Source: Methylobacterium indicum (GTDB lineage Bacteria; Pseudomonadota; Alphaproteobacteria; Rhizobiales; Beijerinckiaceae). Taken from it: a stretch of DNA of 64,000 nucleotides. The position numbers and the translations under genes are program-made. Every line of letters starts with the position of its first letter. Positions within the stretch are counted from its first letter, which is position 1. The notes below the pieces were generated by a model. That model saw only the letters and a program-made list of their open reading frames with translations, made no database searches and was not told the DNA's origin. Shown here one piece after another: positions 1-9,290 of this stretch. The stretch lies in the NCBI RefSeq assembly GCF_001043895.1, contig NZ_JTHF01000127.1:1-64000 (forward strand), in the 5' to 3' direction.

Positions 1-1615
1 CGAATGAGTCAGTGCACTAGGCGGCATCGGGAACGATCTAGTCGATGGCGGTGTGGGTGACGATCTCATCACGGATGGCGGCGCGTCGCCGATTCATACC
101 GGGAACGATACGGTTCTGGGGGGCGTGGGCAACGACACCGTCTGGTATGGCAACGATCTCGATGCCGTGACGATCTCCGGTAACGGCGGCAACGACACGC
201 TGACCGGAGGACAGGGCGCCGACCTCATCTACGGGGACGACGGCTGGGCGCCGGGCCTGAGCGACGGAGCCGACTCGATCCGGGGCGGCAAGGGTAACGA
301 TACAATCTACGGCGGCGGCGGCAACGACACGATCCGGGGCAGCCTCGGCGAGGGGGCGGACCTTGTCCACGGCGGCGACGGCGACGATTTCATCTGGTAC
401 ACCAGCGACGCCTCCCCGTTAATCTTATTCGGCGATGCCGGCAACGACGTGATCGGCGGCGGCGGGGGCAGTGACCTTGTCCGCGGCGGCGACGGCAGGG
501 ACATCCTCGTGGGCGGCGCCGGTTTCGACACGCTGACCGGTGATGCCGGCGACGACGGGCTGCTCGGCGGCGACGGCAGCGATCTCATCCAGGGCGGCAG
601 TGGGCACGACATCGCCGCCTTCGCGTTGAGCCGCTCGAACTACGTCGTCACCCAGACCGGCACCCTCACCACCGTGCGCGCCCTCGCCGGCCAGGAGGGC
701 ACCGACACCATCGCCTCGACCGAGACCCTGCGTTTCGCCGACCAGGACCTCCAGACCCGCCGTCTGATGGGCGACCTCGACGGCGACGGCCGGAGCGACT
801 TCATCTTCCAGAACCAGGACCGCCTCGGCCTCTGGCTCATGGACGGCATCGACGTCCGCGCGGCCACCGATCTCCCGAACCTCTCCGCCGACTGGACGGT
901 GGTGGGACTCGCCGACACCAACGGCGACCGGCGCGACGACGTGATCCTGCAGAACGGCCAGACCCTCGCTGTCCGTACAATGCACGGCAGCAGCATCGGT
1001 GCCGAGGGCATCGTCGGCACCCTGGACAACGGCTGGCAGATCGCCGGCACCGGCGACGTGAACGGCGACGGCAAGGCCGACCTGATCCTACAGAACGGCC
1101 AGACCCTGGCGGTGTGGCAGCTCGACGGATCGACGGTCGGCGCCAATGGGATCATCGGCACGATGGGCGACGGCTGGCAGCTGGCAGGCGTGGCTGACCT
1201 CAACGGCGACGGCAAGTCGGACCTGCTGCTGCAGAACGGTCAGACCGTCGCCCCATGGTACCTCGACGGGCTCGATATGATCGCCGGAGGGACGCTCGGC
1301 ACGATGGCTGAAGGCTGGAGCGTGGTCGGGACAGGCGACTTCGACGGCGATCAGCAGGCCGACATTTTGCTGCAGAACGGTCAGAGCCTGGCACAGTGGT
1401 TCATGAAGGGCGGACAGATCCAGCCTGGCCCAGTCATCGCAAACATGGGGACCGACTGGGCGTATGCCGGGGTGGCGGATATGACGGGAGATGGACGGTC
1501 GGACATCGTGCTGCAGAATGGCTCGCAACTAGCGCAGTGGCAGATGAACGGAGCGCAGATCGTGGGCGGGGGCAACGTCGGAGCTCAACTGGGGACTGGC
1601 TGGGAGCTAGTATAG
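1..1615 (+). pseudogene. RTX calcium-binding repeat / VCBS-FG-GAP repeat protein, 3' part, frameshifted at left edge
   Basis: Residues 1-220 of the frame open from position 53 (GTG) are glycine/aspartate nonapeptides such as GGKGNDTIYGG, the RTX calcium-binding beta-roll. From about residue 240 to 520 there are six or so repeats of the type GDLDGDGRSDFIFQNQ, an FG-GAP/VCBS-like beta-propeller. Such proteins are normally secreted by type I systems. The frame is closed by TGA at 5-7, but another frame reads NESVH up to position 17, and the RTX phase resumes as GGIGND at position 20 in the downstream frame. Two extra bases (18-19), or one lost, would explain this, so a longer gene probably extends left of the window and is broken here. 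A restart at GTG 53 cannot be excluded. Confidence 0.6.
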
Positions 1616-1711
1616 GCTCAAGGCCTGGGCGATCGCCGGTATGTCTGGGATTGCCCCGGATCGGTGGTTCTTGCTCACTTTGCGTGGATGGTGGTGGATT
1701 GACTCGGGCCG

Positions 1712-2194
1712 ATGATAGGGTCGCCCGGCTTCCCCATCGTGGGTGGCATGGACTCTCGTCCCGGGTCACGCATCGGCACGAATCGGTCGTGGGCCTGGGG
1801 GCTTGCCAGTCATGAAGTTGATGCGTCCGAGCACGCCTGTGCCGTGCTCCCGCGCTCCTACGTCGAGAAGAAGGATTGCATCCTGGCCTGCGTCCGGGAT
1901 GCAATCCCGGCCCGCCGGTGGGAGTGAAAGGAGCTCCACGCGGTCTATCCTTCCATCCGTAGGAAGGTCTTCGAGCAACTCTTGGACGATGATGACTGGC
2001 GCTTTAGCATGCGTTTCGCCTGCTCAGTCGCCGAGGCCGTCGGCATTGATCCCTGGGACGACGGGTCCGCGGTGATCCTGCCGGCACCGGCTCCGCTTCC
2101 GACGATCCAGTACGTGCCCGTGCCCGCCCCGCCGCGGCGGCCGCGGAAGGCAGCCCCCTACGCTGGCCAACTCGCCCTGGATCTTGCGGCGTAG
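1712..2194 (+). pseudogene. remnant of an unknown hypothetical protein with in-frame stop
   Basis: One frame reads through 1712-2194 with a single TGA at 1925-1927. The residues on both sides look like one protein: SYVEKKDCILACV before and AVYPSIRRKVFEQLLDDDDW, then FACSVAEAVGIDPW, after it. I do not recognise the family. An 11-bp hairpin (arms 1873-1883 and 1897-1907) lies inside. It may be a decayed gene or chance; confidence is low. Confidence 0.25.
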
Positions 2195-2800
2195 CGTACG
2201 AGGTCGTCCGTTGCACGGCGCCGGGGCACTCGTGAGCACGTAGCCCCGACACACATTGAACACGGGCCCGGGCATCCGGCGCCTTCTGCAAGAGCTCGGC
2301 GGCCCGCGAGTGGAACGCTGGCAACCCCCACGCCGCTTGTGACGCGACGCTGAGGTGGAACAGGGCGGCCGGGGTCGTGATGCCGGGCCTGACCCGTCGC
2401 CGCCAGCAGGAGCGCGCCCTTTGCCTACAGGGAGCCGACCTGTGATGGAATGGCTCCTCTCGACGGTGCCGACGGCGGGCCGCACCTCTGTTCCCGGGGG
2501 ACGCCGAGGGCAGCCTGTCTGCACATCCAAGATTCGATGAGGCGGTGGCTCAGGAGCAGGCGCGCCTCGGGGCTTGAGCTGGCCGGTCCCGGCCGAGTGC
2601 CCTCGCCAGGTCGGCCGGGTGCTCGGCCCGCACTAAGAACCTATCTCACTTGGACGCACTGCCGCGCTTCATCTCCTGCGGGGGAAGCTTGGCATTATGA
2701 CCTACTGGCATAGCCTCTAACCCGGGCCGTCCCCGACCGGACCGCAGGGCGATTGCATACGAGTAGATCGTGCATTGCGATGATGTGCTCGCACGGGTTT
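2195..2800. other. no gene recognised
   Basis: About 600 bases between the decayed ORF and the transposase remnant. Open frames here are short, on both strands, and have no recognisable motif. It fits degenerate DNA next to an insertion sequence. Confidence 0.4.
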
Positions 2801-2831
2801 GATCGGACCGTTCCACTAGGAGGGTCCGATC
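2801..2831 (+). repeat. 9-bp perfect inverted repeat before transposase ATG
   Basis: GATCGGACC at 2801-2809 and GGTCCGATC at 2823-2831 are exact reverse complements and end directly at the ATG at 2832. The ribosome-binding sequence AGGAGGG (2818-2824) lies in the loop and the edge of the right arm, so a hairpin in the mRNA would partly hide it. It could limit transposase translation or be part of the element's end. Confidence 0.45.
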
Positions 2832-3806
2832 ATGGTCGAGCAGATCCTAACAATCTTTCGCGAGGTTCGTGATCCGCGCGATTTTATGGCGCGCTACGAC
2901 TAGGGCGAGATGTTGTTCCTGGTGCTCTGCGGCCTGCTGTGTGGCGAAAAAACCTGTGTCGACATCGCCGACTTCGCGGCGGGACATGAGGAGGAGTTTC
3001 GCGAAGTCCTGATCATGCGCCACGGCACGCCGGGCCACGACACCATCTCGCGGGTCCTACGCTTGCTCGACCCGCGCGAGTTGAAGCAGGCCCTCGCAGC
3101 CTGCCTGTCCGCCATGGGACAATCTCTGCGCAGCGGCGCGGTGCTGGCCGTGGACGGGAAGGCGCTGCGGCGCGCCTACGAGGCGGGCCAGCGCCACATG
3201 CCGCCCCTGATGGTCAGCGTGTTCGATGGCCTCACGCGCCTCTCGCTGGCTCAGACCCGGGCCGGGGCCGGCGGTGAGGCCGCGGCGGCTCGCACCCTGC
3301 TCGAAACCTTGTGCCCGAAGGGTTGCACCATCACGGCCGACGCGCTCCATTGTCGGCCCGACACGGCCACGGTCATACGCGAGGCGGGCGCCCACTACGT
3401 GCTCGGGCTCAAGACGAACCAGCCGTCGCTGTATGCCAGCGCCGAGGCCGGCTTCACCCGGGCGTCCGACGCCTTGCCGCATCTGACGTGCAGCGAGCAT
3501 GGGCATGGTCGGCACGAACAGCGCATCGCCAGTGTGGTGGCTGCGCCCGCGGCGGCACGCGCCAAGCTGCCGGGGCTGGTCGCGTTCGGGCGCCCTGTCG
3601 CGTGCCTGGGCCCCCGGGCGTCCATGGAGGATGTCCTTAGCCGCCCGCCCCCGGGCTCCTCTGGCCGGCTCCGTGGCACGTCAGGCGCCCGGGCAAATAT
3701 CTGCCGTGGCGCGGGGCGAAGTTCGCCGATCTCGCACGGAGCGAGCGACTTGATCCCATGTGGAGAAACAAGCCTTCAAGTTCCAGATGATTGCGCTCTG
3801 AGTTGA
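2832..3806 (+). pseudogene. ISAs1-family transposase, inactivated
   Basis: Reading starts at ATG 2832 with MVEQILTIFREVRDPRDF, the usual start of ISAs1-type DDE transposases, then hits TAG at 2901-2903 (codon 24) before GEMLFLVLCGLLCG and CVDIADF. Homologues usually have a leucine at that place, so a single TTG to TAG change would explain it. The middle part (VDGKALRRAYE, GCTITADALHC, YVLGLKTNQP) is well kept. After GLVAFGR, near 3590, the similarity stops and the frame runs through unrelated sequence to 3806, so the last quarter, including the final catalytic region, is missing. Both defects make it inactive. Confidence 0.8.
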
Positions 3807-4007
3807 GAAAGACCTTATACTGACCTGAAACGTCATCATTTTCTCAGGCTATCCGCTCGGGTCCGGATTGGCATCGGCTATGACAGGCCCTACGCGCGCA
3901 ACAGAGAAGACCCGGGCACCATCACGGATTGCTGGGCACACCGTCTCTCTGAAGCACCGTCCGATGCAGGAACGGTTTCTCGATCCGCCCCAGAGACTTC
4001 GGACCGG
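3807..4007. other. no gene recognised
   Basis: Short gap between the transposase remnant and the end of the binding-protein gene at 4008. I see no intact gene or repeat. It probably contains the deletion scar of the insertion sequence. Confidence 0.35.
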
Positions 4008-4958
4008 TCAGCGAACAGGGGGCGCCCAGATCCCGAGGGTGGCGGTGTCAACGGCGCGCGGCAACAATCCCTCGGCGCGGAACGCATCGGCGATCGTCTG
4101 CTGCTCGGATAGGCTGTCCCGGATGACGGGTTCGACCCGATAGCTGCGATGGGCATTCGCCGCCAGAACGATCTCGGGATCGAGCTTCCAGAGCGTGGCA
4201 AGCCGTGAGGCGGCCTCGGCCGGGTTCGCCTTCACCCAGGCCCCGGTCTGCGCCAGCTTGCCGAACAGGAGGCCGAGCACCGGCCCGTTCGCCGCGACGT
4301 AAGTGTCGGCAGCGAGGTAATAGCGCTTGTAGAGCGACAGCCCGGCTCCGTCGCGCAGGACCCGCGCGCCGGCCTGCTTCTGCGCCGCCGTCAGGAACGG
4401 GTCCCAGGCGGCCCAGGCCTCGACGCCCCCGCTCTCCAGCGCGGCGCGCCCATCGGCCGGGCTCAAATAGGCCGGCATGATGCTGCGGAAGGACAGGCCA
4501 GCCTCCCTGAGGGCGGCGAGGACCAGGAAGTGGTTGCCCGCACCCTTGGTGACCGCGATCCGCTTGCCCTTGAGGTCGGCCACGGAGCGGAGGCCTGAGT
4601 CCTTCGGCACCAGGATTCCTTGCGCCTCGGGCGAGGCCGCCTCCTGGGCGAAATAGGTGATGCGCGCGCCGGCCGCCTGCGCGAAGACCGGCACCGTGTC
4701 GGCGACGTCGGCCGAGACGTCGATCGAGCCGGCGTTCAGCGCTTCCATGATCGGAAGGCCGCTGGTGAACTCGTGCCAGGACAGGCCGACGCCCTGCGCC
4801 GACAGGGCCTGTTCCAGGCTCCCGTCCTGGCGCAGCAGCGCGACCAGCGTCGAGGAGCGCTGGTACCCGATGCGCAGCGGCGTGGCGGCACGAGCGGGGC
4901 GGCTCAAGGCGGCCGAGGCGGCGAGGCCCGCGAGCACGGTTCGACGGGTGGACGACAT
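4008..4958 (-). CDS. aliphatic sulfonate-type ABC transporter substrate-binding protein (SsuA-like)
   Basis: 316 residues. It begins with a twin-arginine-like signal (SSTRRTVLAGLAASAALS, cleavage after ARA) and continues with the SsuA/NMT1-type periplasmic binding fold: LRIGYQRSSTLVALLR, DVSADVADTVPVFAQ, VADLKGKRIAVTKGAGNHF, and WAAWDPFLTAAQ in the second lobe. It would bind a sulfonate-like compound in the periplasm and hand it to an ABC permease. No permease or ATPase gene is adjacent. It is divergent from the LLM oxygenase at 5379 with a 420-bp AT-richer control region between. It is paralogous to the gene at 6757-7719. Exact substrate is unknown. Confidence 0.85.
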   Translation of the reverse strand: MSSTRRTVLAGLAASAALSRPARAATPLRIGYQRSSTLVALLRQDGSLEQALSAQGVGLSWHEFTSGLPIMEALNAGSIDVSADVADTVPVFAQAAGARITYFAQEAASPEAQGILVPKDSGLRSVADLKGKRIAVTKGAGNHFLVLAALREAGLSFRSIMPAYLSPADGRAALESGGVEAWAAWDPFLTAAQKQAGARVLRDGAGLSLYKRYYLAADTYVAANGPVLGLLFGKLAQTGAWVKANPAEAASRLATLWKLDPEIVLAANAHRSYRVEPVIRDSLSEQQTIADAFRAEGLLPRAVDTATLGIWAPPVR

Positions 4959-5114
4959 CGGATCGAATCCTCGGGCGGCAGTGCCGGGGCGCGAAAGAGC
5001 TTACGCCTCGTCATTGTGGTGTCGGCGCCTGTAGATCATGGCCGGTCCCGACATCCAAGGGGGCGCGGGCGAAAATCCTTTGCTTCTCAGAATATATCGT
5101 CAGCCTCCTTGGCT

Positions 5115-5132
5115 TCTCTCGATGGCGAGAGA
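5115..5132. promoter_or_regulatory. 7-bp palindrome in divergent control region
   Basis: TCTCTCG-N4-CGAGAGA, exact arms with a four-base spacer, between the SsuA-like gene (minus) and the LLM gene (plus). It has the same arm and spacer geometry as an operator for a dimeric regulator, but no second copy was seen. Confidence 0.3.
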
Positions 5133-5157
5133 GCCCTGGAACCCGGAGAACGTCTAC

Positions 5158-5184
5158 GATAGAATTTATTTCTCCTCAGGGCGA
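5158..5184. promoter_or_regulatory. conserved AT-rich promoter block, copy 1
   Basis: GATAGAATTTATTTCTCC followed by TCAGGGCGA. A closely similar block lies at 8187-8215. Both are upstream of minus-strand SsuA-like genes (starts 4958 and 7719) in the same orientation relative to those genes. It may be a regulator site or promoter shared by the two paralogues. Confidence 0.35.
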
Positions 5185-5378
5185 AGTGATAAGAACGATT
5201 TTTTACTCCAACCTGCGGATTTGGAATGGCCCGATCTCGCGGGCTGGCTCAGTATGGATGATGCATCCTACGCTCGACGGCGGTCGCCCCCGCTTTGGCG
5301 CGATCCCGCGCCAGCCCGATGAAGCCGACGTGATACCGTCGAGCGATCTCCCCGCACTCCCGCCGCGCCAGTCGAGCC

Positions 5379-6731
5379 ATGATCCGCTTCAACGCCTTCG
5401 AGATGAACTGCGTCGGACATCAGTCACCCGGGCTGTGGCGGCACCCTCGCGACCGCTCTGCCGACTACAATACCCTCTCCTACTGGACCGACCTCGCCCG
5501 GCTGCTCGAGCGGGGCTGCTTCGACGGCGTGTTCCTCGCCGATGTGGTCGGCCTCTACGACGTCTATGGCGGCTCGCCCGCCGCCGCCCTGCGGCACGCC
5601 ACACAGGTACCGGTGAACGATCCGCTCCTCGTCGTGCCGGCGATGGCGGCGGTGACGGAGCATCTCGGCTTCGGCGTCACCGTGAACCTGTCCTATGAGG
5701 CGCCCTACCTTCTCGCCCGCCGCTTCACGACGCTCGACCACCTGACGGCGGGCCGCATCGGATGGAACGTCGTCACGGGCTACCTCGATTCCGCCGCCCG
5801 GGCGATGGGCCTCGACCGCCAGCGCGCCCACGACGACCGCTACGACCTCGCCGAGGAGTACATGGCCGTTGCCTACAAGCTGTGGGAGGGCAGCTGGGAC
5901 GACGATGCGGTCAGGCGCGACCGGGCGGCGGGCGTGTTCGCCGATCCGGCCCGGGTCCGGGCGATCCGCCACGAGGGCCCGCATTTCCGGGTCGAAGGAG
6001 TACATCTCGGCGAGCCCTCGCCGCAGCGCACCCCGGTGATCTACCAGGCCGGCACCTCGCCGAAGGGGCGCGGCTTCGCGGCCCGCCACGCCGAATGCGT
6101 GTTCGTGTCGGGTCCTTCGCCCCAGGTGATCGCCCCGCGTGTCGCCGCGCTCCGGCAGGCGGCGCTCGAAGAAGGCCGGCGGGAGGACGACATCCTGATC
6201 TACGCGCTCGCCACCATCGTCGTCGCCGAGACGGACGCCAAGGCGCAGGCCAAGCTCGCCGAGTACCGCGCTTATGTCAGCCACGAGGGGGCGCTCGCCC
6301 TGATGTCGGGCTGGACCGGGGTCGACTTCTCGACGCTCGACCTCGACGCCGAGGTCCGGCACGTCGAGAACGATGCCGGGCGCTCGGCGATGGACAACGT
6401 CACGCGGGCCGATCCGGGCCGGGTCTGGACGGTGCGAGAGGTGGCCGAGCATGTCGGGATCGGCGGGATCGGCCCAGTCTTCTGCGGCTCGCCCGCCACG
6501 GTGTGCGACGCGCTCGAGGCCTTCGTGGCAGCGACCGGCATCGACGGGTTCAATCTCGCCTACGTGGTCGCGCACGAGACCTTCGCCGACATCGTCGAGT
6601 TCGTCGTCCCCGAACTGCAGCGGCGCGGGCGCTATCAGACAGCCTATCGCGACGGCCCGCTGCGGCGAAAGCTGTTCGGGCGCGACCGGGTCGAGACGAC
6701 CCACCCGGCCTCATGGCACCGCCACGCCTGA
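5379..6731 (+). CDS. LLM-class flavin-dependent monooxygenase (NtaA/SnaA/DszA/SoxA family)
   Basis: 450 residues, the normal length for FMNH2-dependent two-component monooxygenases of this family (TIM-barrel). Recognisable family blocks are HPRDRSADYNTLSYWTDLARLLERG near residue 25, LADVVGLYDVYGG, FTTLDHLTAGRIGWNVVTGY near 115-135, and PVIYQAGTSPKGRGFAARHAE near 220. Such enzymes oxygenate organosulfur or amine compounds with reduced flavin from a partner reductase; the FMN reductase at 50115 is a candidate partner. It is a close paralogue of 33291-34676. Flanking SsuA-like genes on both sides suggest desulfonation of an imported compound. Substrate not assignable. Confidence 0.88.
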   Translation: MIRFNAFEMNCVGHQSPGLWRHPRDRSADYNTLSYWTDLARLLERGCFDGVFLADVVGLYDVYGGSPAAALRHATQVPVNDPLLVVPAMAAVTEHLGFGVTVNLSYEAPYLLARRFTTLDHLTAGRIGWNVVTGYLDSAARAMGLDRQRAHDDRYDLAEEYMAVAYKLWEGSWDDDAVRRDRAAGVFADPARVRAIRHEGPHFRVEGVHLGEPSPQRTPVIYQAGTSPKGRGFAARHAECVFVSGPSPQVIAPRVAALRQAALEEGRREDDILIYALATIVVAETDAKAQAKLAEYRAYVSHEGALALMSGWTGVDFSTLDLDAEVRHVENDAGRSAMDNVTRADPGRVWTVREVAEHVGIGGIGPVFCGSPATVCDALEAFVAATGIDGFNLAYVVAHETFADIVEFVVPELQRRGRYQTAYRDGPLRRKLFGRDRVETTHPASWHRHA

Positions 6732-6743
6732 GGAAAGGCGTGG
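6722..6743. terminator. hairpin between convergent genes
   Basis: CCACGCCT and AGGCGTGG (6722-6729 and 6736-6743) form an 8-bp stem with a six-base loop. It overlaps the stop codon of the LLM gene and precedes the 3' end of the convergent SsuA-like gene at 6757. It has no T-run, so terminator function is only likely. Confidence 0.4.
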
Positions 6744-6756
6744 ACGGCGCTTCGCC

Positions 6757-7719
6757 TCAGGAACGCGCCTGCCGGACGGCGTCCGCCACTTGGATCGGCC
6801 GCGGCAGCAGGCCGAGGCGCAGGAACGTGTCGGCGATGTGCTGCTGCCCGGCGATCACCTCGGGGCCGAGCGGGGCGACGCCCCAGCTCTGGCGGGCGAG
6901 CGCCTTGGCGAGGATCGGCACCGGCATGCCGACCGCCGGGCTCAGCTCGCGCGCCGCCGCCGCACTGGCCTGTTGATCTTGGACCCCGTTGGTCTCGCGG
7001 TCGACGACGGCAATGGCTGCCAGCACCGCGTCGATGGCCTGCGGCTGCGACTCGGTGAAGGAGCGCTCGCCGACGTAGAACTGATGGTTGGCCGCGAGCC
7101 CCGTCGCGTCCTGAAGGATGCGGGCGCCGCTCGACACCTCGACGGCGGCCAGGAACGGGTCCCAGATCACCCAGGCATCGACCGATCCGCCGTCGAACGC
7201 CGCGCGTCCGTCGGCGGGAGCGAGGAAGACGGGCTGGATGTCCGTATAGGCGAGACCGGCCTCCTCCAGGGCGCGCACGAGCAGGTAATGGACGTTCGAG
7301 CCCTTGTTGAGCGCGACCTTCTTCCCCTTCAGGTCGGCGACGGAACGGATCGGGCTGTCCTTGCGCACGACGATCGCCTCGCTCTTCGGGGCGGGCGGCT
7401 CGTGGGCGAGGTAGACCAGGGGCGCGCCGGCGCCTTGGGCGAAGATCGGCGGCGTCTCGCCGACGACGCCGATGTCGACGGCCTTGGCGTTCAGTGCCTC
7501 CAGGAGCTGTGGCCCGCCCGGGAATTCCCGCCACTCGGCCCGGAAGCCGAGGGGCTTGAGCGCCGTGTCCAGGCTGCCGCGGGCCTTGAGCAGCAGCATC
7601 GTGCCGTATTTCTGGTAGCCGACGCGCAGGACGCGGTCGGCCCGGGCCGGGCTCCCCGTCGCGAGCGCCGCGAGGGTCGCAGCCGTTCCAGTGGCGAAGG
7701 AGCGTCTGGTGAGCGTCAT
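6757..7719 (-). CDS. aliphatic sulfonate ABC transporter substrate-binding protein (SsuA-like)
   Basis: 320 residues from the ATG giving MTLTRRSFATGTAATLA, a twin-arginine-type signal ending in SPARA; an upstream in-frame ATG at 7737 is less likely. The mature part has LRVGYQKYGTMLLLKA, WREFPGGPQLLEALN, DIGVVGETPPIFAQ, VADLKGKKVALNKGSNVHY and WVIWDPFLAAVE, the hallmarks of the SsuA family. It captures sulfonates in the periplasm. It is convergent with the LLM oxygenase at 5379 and paralogous to 4008-4958. No permease or ATPase is next to it, so it may share the ssuBC-like parts at 23.6 or 37-42 kb. Confidence 0.87.
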   Translation of the reverse strand: MTLTRRSFATGTAATLAALATGSPARADRVLRVGYQKYGTMLLLKARGSLDTALKPLGFRAEWREFPGGPQLLEALNAKAVDIGVVGETPPIFAQGAGAPLVYLAHEPPAPKSEAIVVRKDSPIRSVADLKGKKVALNKGSNVHYLLVRALEEAGLAYTDIQPVFLAPADGRAAFDGGSVDAWVIWDPFLAAVEVSSGARILQDATGLAANHQFYVGERSFTESQPQAIDAVLAAIAVVDRETNGVQDQQASAAAARELSPAVGMPVPILAKALARQSWGVAPLGPEVIAGQQHIADTFLRLGLLPRPIQVADAVRQARS

Positions 7720-7895
7720 GTCGTCCTGGTCTTCCAAGAGTGAGGGGTCATGGCAGCCGTCATCCGGCCCGGACGCCTCGCACCACGGATCTTCCGGGAG
7801 ACCGGGCGCCGGCGCCGGACCAAGCCTGCTTCACCGGAAGGGTGGGCCGCGCAGGTGGTCCTCAATTTCCGTCGAGGGAGAGGGTCGGGACGGGC

Positions 7896-8108
7896 TCAGC
7901 CGATCTGGCCGTCGAGGTCGAACTGCTTGGCGGCTGCCAGCCGTTGCGACCGCTGCCGGTCGTCGTCGGTCGCCCCGTCTCCCCGCCGGGCGCTGCTCCG
8001 GTCGCCGGCGGCGGGTTGCCGGGCAGCATCGCCGGGCTTGAGCCCGCCGACGCTTCTGCCTGAAGATGTGTCGACCTGTCCGAAAGTCTGGCGCGACCAC
8101 AGGCTCAT
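7896..8108 (-). CDS. possible small hypothetical protein
   Basis: About 70 residues starting MSLWSRQTFGQ, with a purine-rich AAGAGGA about nine bases before the ATG. The rest is rich in Arg, Ser and Asp and has no recognisable domain. It lies 180 bases upstream of the SsuA-like gene at 7719 on the same strand and may be a leader peptide gene or chance. Confidence 0.25.
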   Translation of the reverse strand: MSLWSRQTFGQVDTSSGRSVGGLKPGDAARQPAAGDRSSARRGDGATDDDRQRSQRLAAAKQFDLDGQIG

Positions 8109-8186
8109 CGCAGTCATTCCTCTTCTCGAACAAGACTGGCGCAGGCTCGCTTTATAGCCATAATAAAATCGAAAAAGGCGCAAGTC

Positions 8187-8215
8187 GATAGATTTATATT
8201 GCTCCATAGGGCGGA
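8187..8215. promoter_or_regulatory. conserved AT-rich promoter block, copy 2
   Basis: GATAGATTTATATTGCTCC followed by ATAGGGCGGA, matching the block at 5158-5184 with a few differences. It lies in an unusually AT-rich patch (8150-8220) upstream of the minus-strand genes ending at 7896 and 6757, which likely contains their promoter. Confidence 0.35.
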
Positions 8216-8309
8216 ATACGGAGGTGATATTTTCGAGGCGCCGTCGTTCCGGGTATTCGCTTTCCCCAGACGCGGCCGCATCGTCAGCATGGCCGCGGTG
8301 CGCCCCGGA

Positions 8310-9290
8310 TCACGCCGCGAGAGCGACGTGGTGGCACGCGAGGCTCCCGCTGCCGGCGGCGCGCAAAGGCGGAGCCTCGGCGCGGCATTGCCCGGTCGCC
8401 AGGGTGCAGCGGGGCACGAATGGGCATCCCCCCTCCCCGCCCGGTCTCACCTCGTCGTCGCCCGCCTCGCGCGCCTCCTGCCGGCCGCGCGAATGATCGC
8501 GATGGCCGGGCACCGCGCCGAGGAGCTCCTGCGTGTAGGGATGGAGCGGGTTCCCGGCGAGCCGCGCCCGCGGCCCGGTCTCGACCAGGCGTCCGCCGAG
8601 CATCACGGCGACCCGATCGGCGACGTGGTCGACCACCGCGAGATCGTGGCTGATGAACAGGTAGGCGAGGCCCAGCTCCGCCTGGAGGTCGGCCAGCACG
8701 TTGAGCACCTGTGCCTGGACCGAGACGTCGAGGGCCGAGACCGCCTCGTCGAGGATGAGGAGTTGCGGCGCCAGCGCCAGCGCCCGGGCGATGCCGACCC
8801 GCTGGCGCTGGCCGCCCGACATCTCGTGCGGGAAGCGCCCGACGGCCTCGGCCGGCAGGCCGACCCGGTCGAGGAGGTCCCGCACCCGGGCCTGCCGCTC
8901 GGGCCGGCTGCCGAGCCCATGGATGACCAGAGGCTCGGCGACGAGCCGACCGACCGTCCAGCGTGGATCGAGCGACGCCAGGGGATCCTGGAACACCATC
9001 TGGGCGCTCCGGCGCAGCGGCCGCAGGGCGGCGCGCGAGAGCCCGGTCACGTCGGTCCCGGCGAGACGGATCGTGCCGGCGGAGAGCTCGACGAGGCGCA
9101 GGATCGCCCGCCCGAGGGTCGATTTCCCGCAGCCCGATTCGCCGACGAGGCCGAGCGTCTCGCCGCGGCGGATCGACAGCGAGACGCGGTCGACGGCCCG
9201 CATCCGCCCGTGCGGCGACGCGTAGTCGACGCTGAGGTCGTGCACCTCCAGAATGGTGTCGCAGAGCGTCGGGTCAGGCGCAGGCGGCAC
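8310..9290 (-). CDS. peptide/glutathione-type ABC transporter ATP-binding protein (DppF/GsiA-like)
   Basis: 326 residues from GTG 9290, chosen because GGAGGAG stands 8 bases before it and the length then matches the family. Walker [11 protein letters not shown]-loop MVFQDPLASLDP, signature MSGGQRQRVGIARALAL, Walker B LLILDEAVSALD and H-loop FISHDLAVVDH are all present. The C-terminal oligopeptide-ABC extension with HPYTQELL and a Cys-containing CPFVPRCTLATGQC tail is typical of DppD/DppF. It powers import together with the neighbouring ATPase and two permeases. It overlaps the end of the upstream ATPase gene by 17 bases; last gene of the dppABCDF-like operon. Confidence 0.9.
   Translation of the reverse strand: MPPAPDPTLCDTILEVHDLSVDYASPHGRMRAVDRVSLSIRRGETLGLVGESGCGKSTLGRAILRLVELSAGTIRLAGTDVTGLSRAALRPLRRSAQMVFQDPLASLDPRWTVGRLVAEPLVIHGLGSRPERQARVRDLLDRVGLPAEAVGRFPHEMSGGQRQRVGIARALALAPQLLILDEAVSALDVSVQAQVLNVLADLQAELGLAYLFISHDLAVVDHVADRVAVMLGGRLVETGPRARLAGNPLHPYTQELLGAVPGHRDHSRGRQEAREAGDDEVRPGGEGGCPFVPRCTLATGQCRAEAPPLRAAGSGSLACHHVALAA

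Noticed and set aside
1-620. G/C-rich repeats at the left end as CRISPR or DNA-level repeats
   Set aside because: The periodicity is at protein level (nine-residue RTX units) with variable DNA sequence and no constant spacers. No CRISPR array was seen anywhere in the window.
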